Below, piece after piece: positions 50,401 through 61,256 of a stretch of 64,000 nt of DNA. Position numbers and translations under genes: made by a program. Source of the DNA: Hyalella azteca. Its lineage: Eukaryota > Arthropoda > Malacostraca > Amphipoda > Hyalellidae. Positions within the stretch are counted from its first letter, which is position 1. Each line of letters starts with the position of its first letter. The DNA is taken from contig NW_025938039.1 of the NCBI RefSeq assembly GCF_000764305.2, positions 62,001 through 126,000 of the forward strand, written 5' to 3'. Under the pieces are notes generated by a model. That model did no database searches and was not told the origin of the DNA. It saw only the letters and a program-made list of their open reading frames with translations.

Positions 50401-52476
50401 TGAGTTGTGTAAGCGACATTGATATGGATAATTGCAACGCTCTCCGGAGAAGGGCATGCATATACAACTGTGTAACCAATATAAAAAGTGATTGGTTGAG
50501 GAATACAGCTGAGGATCTCTATGAGAGAGACAAAAAACTTGAATTGCATTCACTGATATAAGACAGTTTGGTCGGAGCCCAGCTGGCGGATAGAGAACAT
50601 GAAGAAACAGGTTCATTTAAAACTGCATTGTTGGTAAGTGCATGGAACGGTATCTCAAATGGTGTTTCGTGAACTATACACTACTTCATGCAATGAGATA
50701 CGGACATATTTTTGAAAGAAAATTACATCAATACATTACCTGATAAAACAGAAGTTTTTATGCCAAAAGTAACTTACCGATGAATGCGGTGACAGGAATG
50801 AGCTTGTTGAGGTATTTAGCGTGCACCGGCGATCCCATGATTCCTATGCCGTTGATAGTGCCACTTTTGCCAGTATTGACTCGACTGATGTCCGATATTC
50901 CACTCGCCAGATTGAATTGGCTCAAATCTTTGCCGTTCGCGTGAGTGATGTCTTTGCTATTAGCTAGACCAATATCTTTGCCACTTGTTAGACTGATAGC
51001 TTTACCACTCGCCTGACTGGTATCTTTAACACTGGCTTCACTAATGTCTTTGCCACTCGCTTGACTGACTTGGCTGTTATCTGTGCTACTCACGTGATTG
51101 ATTTTCATGCCAATAAATGACGGGTTAGCTGATGACACGTACAATGAGTTTCCAACAGATTCAGCGAGAGCAGATGATGGATCATTCGTTCCAGTGAACT
51201 TAAACGAGTCTATTGGCGCTTGACTCGAATTGAACAAATCATGGAGGGATGGTAGCTGAAGATTTGAAAGACGTCCAATATCGAATTTTCCTCCAGTAGG
51301 GTGGTTTTGCGAGGTGAGCTGATGTCCTTGATGAAGTGATTCTTTGTTATTTTGAAAAATTAATACAGATGCTGGACGGTTTACATTCTCTTGGAAGCGA
51401 CTTCCAAAAAAATTCTTCATTTGTTCTAGGATAGCTTTTGACTTAGGATCTGCGTTTGTGTCCAGCCTTCCCAAGTTGATTACTTTTACACCGCCCTTTA
51501 TGGCGTTGGCATCGCTTACCAGAAAGGGCAGCCCCTCGGCGGTGGTTGTAGAAGCGTCAGCTGCAATGCTTGCGAGAGGAGAAATTTTCGTTGCGATCTT
51601 TTTATGAATTCCAGTGGGCAGTCCCTCATTGTTCTGAGGTGCAGACGTGGTAAAGATCGTCTCAGTTGTAGCTTGAATCGATTGTCGAAACATGTCAATA
51701 TTAGAAGGCTTGAAGTTATCGTTAGTCTTGCTATTCTCAATTTGGTACGGTATGTGAGGATGGTACGTTGTTTCAGGGAGATTTGTGTGAGTTGTGATTT
51801 TTTCATAAAATGTTGGACTATTTGCAACAACTACATTTGAAGAATTTTGAGGATAAACAGGAACTGTGGGAGAGATTGAAAAGAATCCAACACTTTCAAG
51901 TTGGTGGACAGAAGGTTTAGGGTCGCTGGACAATGTAGATGAGGACAGGCTCGAAACCTGACTTGCTGCCTCTCCGTTCAACGTTTGTGGAACAGGTTCG
52001 GTAGTGAGTGCTTTCTCTTTAGCTTGTATTTCAGCGCTTCTCAAGTCAAGAAAGCCTCCATATTTATTGTCATTTTCATAAATTACTTTCAAAACATACG
52101 GACTTCTAGTGGTCGCAGGTACATCACGTGCAGGACCATCATAAGGTGGCTTGAAAGATTTAGATATACCTCGCTTCAGAGGAGAATCTTCTTCGACTCC
52201 TGCACCTAAGCGAATGTGTCCTGGATGATTAATAGATTCTTCTTGCTTCAGATCATCGTCATTACCCGCTTTCGTACCCCAGCTGGTGGATGACTGCTGC
52301 ACGAAATTAGGCTGGTTTGTGCCTAATTTCAGACTCCTTCTTTGAAGCTCCGTATTCGAAATTCCTCTCCAATCCGTAGAAGAAACGCTGGTCGTTAGCA
52401 GAATTACTATGAAGGCGGATAGCTTTTGCAAATGACGCCATTCTCTCGCTCTCACGCCACCGGAGATGAGATTCAT
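41481..52476 (-). CDS. Large cysteine-free secreted protein, 3 coding exons
   Basis: Exons on the minus strand are 52476-50778, 44901-44778 and 44106-41481. Donors TTCATCG|GTAAGT and AACGA|GTAAGC and acceptors TTTCAG and CTTTTAG join in phase (g+at gives Asp567; ga+a gives Glu608), yielding 1482 residues. The start codon sits directly after an acceptor (TTTTTTCAG), so an untranslated 5' exon precedes it. Residues 19-33 (LSAFIVILLTTSVSS) fit a signal peptide with a basic n-region. Residues 473-520 are six 8-residue repeats of the ASGKDISQ type. The middle exon gives a Pro/Trp/Tyr-rich segment (NPWVYKFPPWFEP). Roughly 700-1110 is acidic and His/Gly/Ser/Asn-rich; roughly 1120-1482 is basic and Tyr/Pro-rich. 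No cysteine is present, so there are no disulphides; an intrinsically disordered matrix, cuticle or mineral-associated role is inferred. No known domain is recognised. Confidence 0.8.
45109..46259 (-). mobile_element. Second Tc1/mariner copy, internally deleted, in host intron
   Basis: The right end, reverse-complemented, starts CAGGGGTTGAATAAAATAAG beside TA (46260-46261). The left end starts near 45109 with (C)CGGGGTTGG and is more decayed. An extra copy of the right terminal segment (TTCTTATTTTATTCAACCCC) follows at about 46263-46288, a terminal duplication. The ends and coding remnants match the family at 4276-5485. It lies in the 5.9-kb intron of the secreted-protein gene, with its transposase on the same strand as the host gene. 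Confidence 0.85.
45190..46087 (-). pseudogene. Broken Tc1/mariner transposase, copy 2
   Basis: Recognisable pieces, in order on the minus strand: N-terminal NLSDF.RGQI near 46085-46040 (start codon decayed to ATA); about 230 bp of unrelated sequence; APMAGATVTES near 45808-45780; a second DNA-binding segment SSAKHRSGRKLKFSERGRRS near 45710-45650; VIFSDES near 45405 (first Asp); then a jump to EEWVKIYL..NLYESIPRRIEA at about 45275-45195. About 330 bp is missing relative to copy 1, including the second Asp and the Glu. The copy is catalytically dead. Confidence 0.8.
46892..47045. mobile_element. MITE-like element with ~38-bp inverted ends
   Basis: CTGGGCCAATACTTTCAAAA at 46893 and, in reverse complement at about 47045, GGGTCCATACTTTCAAAACT are related. 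The similarity continues through GTTAA to GTAAG, giving imperfect inverted ends of about 38 bp around a core of about 80 bp. It lies in the long intron of the secreted-protein gene. No coding capacity; family not recognised. Confidence 0.6.
47046..50777. other. Remainder of the long intron
   Basis: AT-rich intron sequence upstream (in transcript order: after exon 1) of the MITE and Tc1 copy. Open frames at 49190-49468, 49762-49989 and 50274-50561 have no recognised products and are not called. No further splice-consistent coding exon was seen. Confidence 0.5.
50917..51060 (-). repeat. 24-bp in-frame coding repeat, six units
   Basis: Six 24-bp units in the first coding exon of the secreted-protein gene encode 8-residue repeats (ASGKDISE, ASVKDTSQ, ASGKAISL, TSGKDIGL, ANSKDITH, ANGKDLSQ). 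Lys-Asp is kept in five of six. The frame is preserved through the array, which supports translation of this exon. Confidence 0.85.
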
Positions 52477-53012
52477 CTGAAAAAAGGTGATTGTCGATCA
52501 ATTGCTTTTGATTGCTATTATTTTCTGCAACCCATAACAAAAAGCGGAGACCATGCAATGCGCCCGATCCTTCAGTTCGATTGATGTTATTTAAAGCAAG
52601 AAATGAAAACGTTGCCTGACCTGCTATCATCGTTTTGAAGTACGTATTAAGTATATGAGATTCGATTCGTTCTATACAGAACTCGCGCTTTTTTCTGTTC
52701 ATGCATTGGCGAAATTTTTCATTTGGATTACAGAGACAAAGGATAATGTATTCCGATCTTACATTTACAAATGAAAATATTAAAAAATAGTTCGCAACTT
52801 CTCGTGAAATTCTCGAAATAATTGAACTAGTTACTTCAAAGTCACTTCCAATACGTATTATATTCAGTCACCCGTATCCCAGGGCGGTGATTGGGCTATC
52901 ATGCAATCAGTCTTAGCATTTTGTCTGCAGTTACATTAAATATTTTGGCATAGTACTGTGTGACCATGATAATAAGTGTATCTACCGACTGAAATAAACA
53001 GGGGCAACTTAC

Positions 53013-53664
53013 ACTGATCTCATTGGATGACAAGAAAGAGTGTCCGAAAATACTCGGTACTCCGCTATGGTAATCGACGGTCGATTCAGGTCGTTCTTAG
53101 TAAAGGTAAAAATATTTTATACTGTGATATCATGCATGAGCAAAGCCTGTTAATTTGCGAGCTACTTTAAAACAAGTAAATTTCTAGTGAAAATATTCGT
53201 TTGAAAAGTCATGTCAAGAAGCAAGTCACACAAGCAATGATCTTGCTTTCTATGGAAATGTTGACCGATCGATATCGCAACCTCAGAGAAAGAATGTTTT
53301 CACCTCAGACAATGAATGATTTCTCAATCACGTAATGGATTAAATGTTAGTTCCTCATGAGTTGATGTTGATAAGTGTAAACAAGAAAATGTTGACTGAT
53401 CGATGTCAAAACCCCAACCCCAGAGAAAGAATGTTCGCACCTCAGACAATGAATGGGTACTCGAGTGATTTATCAATTACGTACTGGATCAAATTTAGTT
53501 CCTCATGAATTGATTTTGAAAAATATCAACAAAAGAAATGTCCTCGTCTCAGCCTGCGAGCTTTGACGGATGATGGCCGCAGCGATCGAGTAGCGCTACG
53601 AAAGTGAGAGTGTCCATTATTATACAAGCGTCGGCAGCCAACCTGCGACTCCGGCTATATATAG
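53013..53664 (-). promoter_or_regulatory. Possible promoter and 5' exon of the secreted-protein gene
   Basis: Minus-strand TATATATAG at 53664-53655 could position transcription near 53633. A good donor GATCAGT|GTAAGT ends a possible untranslated exon at 53013, which could splice to the acceptor at 52478-52477. No initiator is evident and the exon has no reading frame to test, so this is a weak model. Confidence 0.25.
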
Positions 53665-55052
53665 AAACATGAGCCTTATTTATGCACATCTGAATGTCGC
53701 TCTGTTATATTGATAAGATCAGAGGCTGGAAGCGAGGAAAGGAAGGTCGCGAAGCATAGAAATTAAGCGCCGCCTATCAAGGTTGGCAAAATAAAAGAAT
53801 AAAAGTACATAATAAAATAATAAAAACAATGAGTATTTTTCAAAAAAATTGGTATTCAAGTTCTTTGTCTCTACGTCGTCTGTATCCAGTTTATGAAAAT
53901 GAGGATGCGCATATTTTTTCTCACAAATATTGCATTGTGTTTAAATGTTCTGCTTAAATGAGGTAACGCCGTAAATTAGTAACTTACACGTGTGCAAACT
54001 TGTATGCGCCAAGCATGCCCCATCTTTTTTATTGACTGTGTGGATTAAAATTTCAAGTAGAAAAAGCAATCTACTTCACCACAAATTGACAATTTAGATT
54101 TTAGAGCCAACAGGTGCTTGCCTGGGGTGACTCGTACGTTTTAGCCCTTTTTGAATGAAATTTTTGTTATAAATTCCTAGTTATTTTGTGTAATCAATTA
54201 TTTTATCAGATAAGTTATTTATCTTGCCTTTAACCTATCTTTTATATGCATTCGAAAATGTAGGCCTCACAATTAAGGAACTCCTACAGGCTGCTGGTCG
54301 ATGGCAAATGGCACAAGGTGTTAAAAAAATATAAAGCCAAATTATAGCCAATTTTCATACATCTGGATTGTTTCTAAAAGAAAAAATCGTCCAGTGTTAA
54401 ATTCAGTCTGTCTGTAACCTTATTTTTTTCAACTAAACTACGAATAAAAACCTCCCTTCACCACCGCCAGATCTACCCTTAGCATGCGAGATCAGAGTGG
54501 CATTATAATATCGGTCTAAAAATTACATGAATGAATATATTAACTATATCTTTTTACGGTAATATTTCTAAAAATGTCAGCCATGAATATCATCACAATT
54601 GCAAGAAGAAGAATATTTTACTAACTGAACAGGTATTTCATATTTCAATGGCCATAATTTTTGAGAAAACTTCTCACGAAATCGACTCGACGACCATTGA
54701 AACAAATCACAAATTTGAGAAAGAATAACGATAATATTTATTGGGTCTGTTCATTTATCCTGTTTTACTAAGAAAAGTGAAGGAAAGAATCTTCAATCTT
54801 TGGAAATTTTTGACAGATTTTGACTGTAAATTGCTTCTTGCTTTTATCTTCACAAAAAATCCATTGCAGTAAATTTGAGATCATTGAGAGCACTGCACAG
54901 TCATAGAGGCCGAGAAAATTTCAAACTATTTGAAATTTAACAGATTTGTTAATTGCCATCAATTTTTCATCTTGAGCATGAACTCATGAAGGACGGATAG
55001 TATAGAAGGATAATAAAACAAATAAAAAAACTTTCAAAAACCACGTTTTCTT
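53665..55052. other. Spacer, nothing recognised
   Basis: AT-rich; a 65-codon plus-strand open frame (54531-54728) is of unrecognised, low-complexity composition and is not called. Confidence 0.5.
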
Positions 55053-55144
55053 AACGGACAAAAAAGAAAAACATTTACTCCTACATAACATTTAAGTCAT
55101 GTAAAATGTTATGTAAGAGTAAATGTTTTTCTATTTTGTCCGTT
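55053..55144. repeat. Near-perfect inverted repeat (41-bp arms, 10-base loop)
   Basis: The arm at 55053-55093 pairs with 55104-55144 with 39 of 41 matches around the loop AAGTCATGTA. Weaker pairing continues outward for about 15 bp. It could be a foldback/MITE element or, if transcribed, a long hairpin RNA; the sequence alone does not decide. Confidence 0.9.
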
Positions 55145-55159
55145 ATAAGCGTGTTAAAA

Positions 55160-57680
55160 ATATTAAAATCAACATCAAGTGAGCTTTTAGTGGACGATGA
55201 CGCCGTGTGCGTGTGAAGGTAGAATGACGAATGCGCGTCGTTTGATAAACTGTTGGAATTTCTCGGGGGATTACGAAGAAGAGAAAATGTGGAAGAAAGT
55301 TAGAGATATTGTGATGTCATTTTGTCATGCTGCTTGAAAAATGTATCAGTTGTAATTTATAAAATAAATATTCATCTACCACATTTTTTCCTTTCCTAAA
55401 AAATCCGCAACGATGTTTACCTCGCCTTACTCTCAAATTAAAGCAAATGATAGAAGTGGAAAACTCTCAGTCCATCTAGATGAAAACAAACATTAAAATT
55501 CATTTCCAAGTCTATCGTAATTGATCGAAGGATCTTGTGCGTAATTTATGGTATTGTCATAATAAATTGCTTCAGAGCTTTGAAAACTTTTCTCATGAAA
55601 AACTCTGCATTAAAGGATAGTAAGAGGAGAACACGCACCTTGGCAAGACTTTTGTAGAATTCATTAATTATCACTATAATCAAATCAGTTCAAAACATTC
55701 AGTTAATAAAATAGTGCGGTCCCACACTTCGAACCCAACCTACCACCGCCACAGTCGCTGGCTAACTAAACGGCACCACACACTTCAACGCCAAGACCGC
55801 TACTGTACGCAAGTGGGTTACCTGCTAATCTAGCAATTACATGAATTAATCAAGTAATTCTGAATTGGTATTAACGCGGTCCTGCTTGTAAAGCAAGAAT
55901 TATCGATCTAAAAAAATATTGTACATATAATTCGATACAATTTGATAATTTAATCTTGCATTCTACATTGTTGTTACTATATCTCTGGCGGGCGATGTTT
56001 ATATGAGCAAATAAAACATACTAAGCTAACCATAACTTATGATGCGACTAGAAAAGAAGAAACTTTTCATTCGTGGCACAATTAGCATAAGCAACCAATC
56101 ATGCACGGAGCAGAATTTTATCTGTTAGGAATTCCGCGTCTCGAATCGGGTACCGCAGTCAAAACTTTTAGAGTCAGCGGAGCATGTTAAACCACACATT
56201 GAATGCTTTCTTCACACTCAGTGCGTCAGTGTGGTCAGTTCACTGACAAGTTTCGAGAGAAAGCTTTACCTTCACAGATGAAATATTTTATCCTGCCTAG
56301 TGAAGGTGATCGAGAAAATGGCTTTTTTGCATTTTTTGTTGGTGTCCAGCCAAGTAGTTCACGAGTATTGAAAATTAAATGAAATTTTACAGCACTTGAG
56401 GCTTTTTTCTAGTAGATTTTTTCTTTCTGTAGCAGATAAGAAGACATTCATGCTCGAGAAGTTCTACTTTAATTAATATTAAATTATTAATTTATTGGCC
56501 GTATTTACCTAGTTCGGCCTGATAAATGATATTGAACAATTTGTAATGTCATGTATAAAGGCATTTATAAACTTTATAAGGAAATTATTGACGTAATTAT
56601 AAATTTATTCCTTAATTGTAATGAAGATGTTCGATTAAATTTAATGAGAAAATTGCTTGTAAGCCGCAAAAGTAGAACTGAAAGTAACATATCAAACGCC
56701 TTTTATATAAAATTTCTGCATTATCTACAATTCACGATTAGAGACACCAACTGATATTTACTGACCTAACGGGAAACATTGGCTGGCAAGCACGTTTGAA
56801 TGTATCAGCAACTGTTTCATAATTTTTTCAATATTTCAGACATTTTGTCTGAAAAGCCTTGTATAAAAACTAGCCTCATTCCAAGAAAAACAACTAAATC
56901 ATATAATCTCGCCATTATTATATAAATTAATTGAATATATATTAGGTTTAAGGAAAATAAATGCAATTTTTCATATCTGCTTATTTTTTTAAGGCTTGAT
57001 AACAAAAGACATAGTGTTTACTTTAAACTTTTGTCACGAGCGAAAACGATCATAATACAGTTTGTCAAAGAATAAAAGTTTTCTACATGAACTCGATAAG
57101 AGAATGATAAAATTTTGAGGGCAGACTCATATAAAAAAAAGGAATCGTAATAAGCGCAAACTTGTATTTTAAGCAATTTTTTTGGTCATCTTAATTGGGA
57201 GAGGCACATATATGTAGAAATGAAATAATATGCGGTTATAAATTATTTTTTGATGACAACACTTCTAAAGTGGCCAGTGTCTCCGATGTTACTAAAGTAC
57301 AGAAGTACAGTGCATTTATTTTGTAATTCAAATGTATAAAAAAATTATTTTTTTAACATTTTTTCTAATATATAAAGTATTTAATTTCTCAAATTATTAT
57401 TCTGTCAATTGATTCATGCATAGTCTCCAATTTCACGCAAGTGTGCAAAATTTCAGATCGATTTGAGGTCGAATTTTTAAATATCCATTATAAGATTTGT
57501 GGCAGGCAAACAATCAAAACAACAAGAAGTGGATAATAACAAACAATTGAAATGTTGTAAAAATATTAAATAATTCAAAATATATGGATTTGTGTTCAAT
57601 AAAATCATATTTATCAGCAGTTAGGTCATTTAGCAGTTATTTATTTATCATTTAGTTAGGGTAATAAACGCATTTTTTTC
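55160..57680. other. Spacer, nothing recognised
   Basis: AT-rich with no supported exon. A plus-strand open frame at 56551-56754 (Leu/Asn/Lys-rich) is unrecognised. A GGTTCGAA-like box near 55725 on the minus strand does not fold into a tRNA. Confidence 0.45.
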
Positions 57681-57687
57681 AGCAAGC

Positions 57688-58840
57688 TAACCACTCATAA
57701 TTCCTTCAATACTGAACGGATTTGCTTGAATTTTGAAATTTAAGTATTTATTATCAATACGCTGCGGTAGGAATAATTACAGATTTTTAAATTACTTCGT
57801 TTCAATTAAAACGAAAAAGCGCCATTTTCAGGCAACCGAACCGCCGAAGTGTCGATTAGGTGAGTCGTGAGCGGTTAGGTTACTAAAAAAACGCGTTTGT
57901 TCGTTTACATTGCAAACGAAATAATTTTAAAAATTTTTAATTATTCTAGCCCCAGCGTATTGCTAATGATTACTTATATTCCAAAATTCGAGCAAATCCG
58001 TTCAGTATTGAAGGGGCACAAATGGTGAATTATAACGGAAACGACGGGCACATATGGTGAAACGACTGGTCCTTTAATATCACAGATTGGCCGTCGCATT
58101 ACGGAATTGTCCGGCGAACGTAGAGAGACTCTGTGGTTGGAGCAAAGGTTGGGTTTGGCTGTGCAGAGAGGCAATGCAATATCAGCTAATAGGAGCTTAT
58201 CAAATTAGTGGTCATTTCTCTCGCTTCCATAAATACAGCAGGCTGCATCTGTCGGAGTAATTCTCAGCTTGTTCCACAGCGCATTCGAGTTGTGGTGTCA
58301 CAAAATAACCACATTAATAACGAATAATTTTCATAGTTGCTTTAACAATAAACTTTCTTATAAACTATAAGAAAGTCTCCCCTTACATGCTTAGTAATTG
58401 GTACTCAGTTGCAAGGATTCCGACAATGTTTCGGTGAAATTACTCCTTGCTGGTTTCAGGCTGCATAGTGCATACCCAAAGTGGCCTATGTGTTAATACA
58501 CTTTACATTTTTCATGAACATGTAAGCTTTTTCAAGAATATGTAAAAATTTACAAGAAAAGTTTACCCATTTTTAATCGTTAAAACCTAGGAAAGCTGAA
58601 AGCTCCCAAGCATGACGACATATATTGCAAATTCCGAGCAGACCCGCTCAGTATTTAAGGAGTTATGAGTGTTTCGGTTCCCCTAAAAATGTTTATTTTT
58701 GTTAATTAAAAACGATGTAAAATAAAACTCTGTAATTATTCCTATCGCGGGACATTGATAATAACTACTTATAGACAGTATAAATTTCAAGCAGATCCGG
58801 TCAGTATTCACGGAGTTATGAGTGGTTCGGGGGAACAATA
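57688..58840. repeat. Repeat cluster: one module in direct and inverted copies
   Basis: A module around GCAGATCCGTTCAGTATT and AAGGAGTTATGAGTG occurs inverted at about 57688-57790 and direct at about 57920-58030, 58628-58682 and 58700-58840. The better copies also share TAATTATTCCTA..G(T)GGG..TTGATAATAA upstream. The inverted and direct copies bracket the retroelement-like remnant at 58029-58208. This looks like a composite of dispersed mobile DNA rather than a simple tandem array. Confidence 0.7.
58029..58208 (+). pseudogene. Coding remnant, possibly retroelement C-terminus
   Basis: A 59-codon frame ends at TAG 58206-58208 and reads, in part, ISQIGRRITELSGERRETLW then LEQRLGLAVQRGNAISA. It is non-repetitive and has a codon pattern unlike the surrounding AT-rich DNA. 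The QRL..AVQRGNA block resembles conserved blocks I associate with animal retroelement polyproteins, but I cannot name the family. No ATG opens it and nothing upstream joins it, so it is a fragment. Confidence 0.35.
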
Positions 58841-59722
58841 AGTTATTTTGTGCAGTTGAGTCCGTAGGAGAGTTCGCAGGCGGGTTCGGAGAAGTGTCGA
58901 TTCGGTGACTGCCTTCGGAGTATTCCACTTGGGCTACATTAGAGTTAAGAAAAATGTTAGTACACACTTAGCCGCTTTTTCCCTCTCCCGGGGGTTGTAG
59001 TGGGCTCTTGGTTCCAACAATAAGGGGAGTGCCTCGGTGGGGGTACTACCTGGTATACGGCAGCTAGAGCAGTCGGTCGTCTGCTATCTGGCTGCAGGGC
59101 TAAAATTGTGAGAGGAGGAGCAGGCTCGTCGAGTGATCACGTGACTGTCTAATGCTTGGGAGCTTTCCTATGTTTCAATGGTTAAAAATTGATAATTTAG
59201 CCTCGAAAAATATTATATATTCGTGAAAAATATAAAATGTAATGTGGTTCATGATATAAAAAAAGAGATTAATTAAAAGAAAACGAGGGAAAACAGTGGC
59301 GAATATACAATTAAAAATTTGTATGTATATTTTCGATTGCAAAAATAAGACGGTTGAATGTGAAGAGTAAAAAACATATTTTAATATTAAATTTTTGGAG
59401 GATAAAACACGCGAAAGAAAACAAATCGCCAAAAGTCAGAAATTTGTCCAATAATATGTGTGCGCAGTTTCAGGTTGATAACTCACATCAGTGAGGTGCA
59501 CATGATTCGTCAAAAATTTGATAATTTTGTCCCAAAGCCAATGAAAACAATATAATCAATCATCACTTAAAACAGAATCTATCATCACTTTTAAAACATC
59601 TATTTCGTCCGCATGCATTGGGGTACGGGATCAGCTGTTGGCTATGAGCGCGTCACTAAAAAAATTCTGGGCCGAGCAGAGACGAACGAACTTCAGTCAA
59701 GAAACACGTGAGCACCGCGTGA
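58841..59722. other. Spacer with a GC-richer patch
   Basis: A GC-richer stretch at about 58975-59130 (CCCTCTCCCGGGGGTTGTAG and following) has no long open frame and is not recognised as an RNA gene. The rest is AT-rich. Confidence 0.4.
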
Positions 59723-60272
59723 CATTTCCCAGAAGGCAACGAGGAAATCATTCACAAATTTCCTAAAAGCAACAAATAAATCATGCACATATTTCCTAAA
59801 TACAATGCAAAAAAGTCACACATTTCCTAGGAGCAACACAGAAATCATTTATAAATTTCCTAGGAGCAACACAGAAATCATTCACACATTTTCTAGGAGC
59901 AACACAGAAATCATTCACACATTTTCTAGGAGCAACACAGAAATCATTCACAAGTTTTCTATAAGCAACAAATAAATCATGCACATATTTCCTAAATACA
60001 ATGCAAAAAAGTCACACATTTCCTAGCAGCAACACAGAAATCATTCACACATTTCCTAGAAGCAATACAGAAATTATTTACACTTTGCCTAGGAGCAACA
60101 CAGAAATCATTCACACATTTCCTAGCAGCAACACAGAAATCATTCACACATATCCTAGAAGCACACATAAATCATTCACACATATACTAGAAGCAACACA
60201 TAAATCATTCACACATTTCCTAGGAGCAACACAGAAATCATTCACACGTTTTCTAGCTGCAACACAGCAATG
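59723..60272. repeat. Second 33-bp minisatellite, ~16 units
   Basis: The unit is ACATTTCCTAGGAGCAACAC plus AGAAATCATTCAC (33 bp), unrelated to the 7.9-8.8 kb satellite. A higher-order pattern is present: a variant block with AATAAATCATGCACATATTT and CCTAAATACAATGCAAAAAA occurs at about 59767-59822 and again at about 59965-60018. Frames stay open on both strands for the usual multiple-of-three reason; coding is not supported. Confidence 0.9.
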
Positions 60273-60742
60273 AATGTTGCCAGAAATAAACATTCAATAT
60301 TTATTAATGCAGGGTGGAGATTTTGAAATAAATACAGATTACTAAACATTAAATTTTACATTATGGCATCTTAACCGGCTAACATAAACTAACGTACCGT
60401 AATCTACACATTCTGAAAGATTATGTGCGAAACGGATTATTTATTTTCGTTTTAAAATCAGAAATTAAATCACATAACATACAAATACGTGAACTGCTAG
60501 AATTTTATCATTTTAATAAATTTGTTAATTTCGATTTCGATGATCGTACGTTATTATCAATTTTTCATGGCTGTGGTCGTGGTTTCTGCATAGAATATCA
60601 ATAACTGTTCAAAATGCAAATTTGGGTAAAAATTTTATAAACACCATTTCATCCATGACGCCAGTGCAGTTTCACATACTCCTAATACTAGATCAATGAA
60701 CATTTATTTTCATTTAACTAATGATTTTTCGTCGATCCACAG

Positions 60743-60788
60743 TATATAAGGCCCATGGTTTGAACAGTAGTTATATTTATTTTCAGTC
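60743..60788 (+). promoter_or_regulatory. TATA motif and TCAGTC (initiator or acceptor)
   Basis: TATATAAGGC at 60743-60752 is followed by TTTTCAGTCG, with the A at 60785. The 40-base spacing is long for a TATA-initiator pair, and TATTTTCAG is equally a good splice acceptor. It lies 100 bp upstream of the coding-like stretch at 60885. Confidence 0.2.
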
Positions 60789-60884
60789 GCCGATCCCAAA
60801 GGAATCCCACGATTAAAAAAAATTGTATCAACTAAAATCTAATCTGTGTTTGGTTCAGTATATGTACTCTGCGAGAGAACCTAA

Positions 60885-61121
60885 GCTTATGCCTCCTTCC
60901 TTATTGGCATCAACGAGGCCCTCGAAACGACCTCGAAATCTGCATGCCTTCTTCAAAACCTCATTGCAGAGACTTTTAAGAAAGACCTTCGGAAGATTGA
61001 TGAGAATGGTCTTACTCTTGCCGGTGTCCAAGGAGTCTTCCGTTCAGAAGCGACCCTTAAAAAGTTCATAGGGTTGAGGTCAGCAGAATTAAAAGATAGT
61101 ACGTGTAAGGGAGAAGAGTAA
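60885..61121 (+). pseudogene. Unrecognised coding-like ORF fragment
   Basis: After a stop at 60882-60884 the frame is open for 78 codons to TAA 61119-61121. It begins AYASFLIGINEALETTSKSA and includes LTLAGVQGVFRSEATLKKF. Composition is balanced and helix-prone. The same frame upstream (from 60789) is also protein-like but interrupted by two stops, which suggests a decayed gene or retrocopy. No ATG starts it and I do not recognise the family. Confidence 0.3.
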
Positions 61122-61256
61122 AAATAAATAAGTAAAATTTCCTGGAGTTGTTACGTGGTGGGCAATCTTGTTACCGTTTGTAAAGACTTGCACATAATAT
61201 CCTAACGCACACACTGCTTCATGTTCCCCTTAGGAATATGTACATATGTAGTCTCC

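Noticed and set aside
50758..50777. Continuation of the first coding exon to the stop at 50758
   Set aside because: A strong donor (ATCG|GTAAGT) ends the exon at 50778 and the next exon fits its phase.
55700..55830. tRNA gene suggested by a GGTTCGAA-like B box on the minus strand near 55725
   Set aside because: No convincing A box, cloverleaf or acceptor stem could be formed.
59723..60272. CRISPR-like array
   Set aside because: Units are contiguous without unique spacers, the context is eukaryotic and no cas genes are present; it is a minisatellite.
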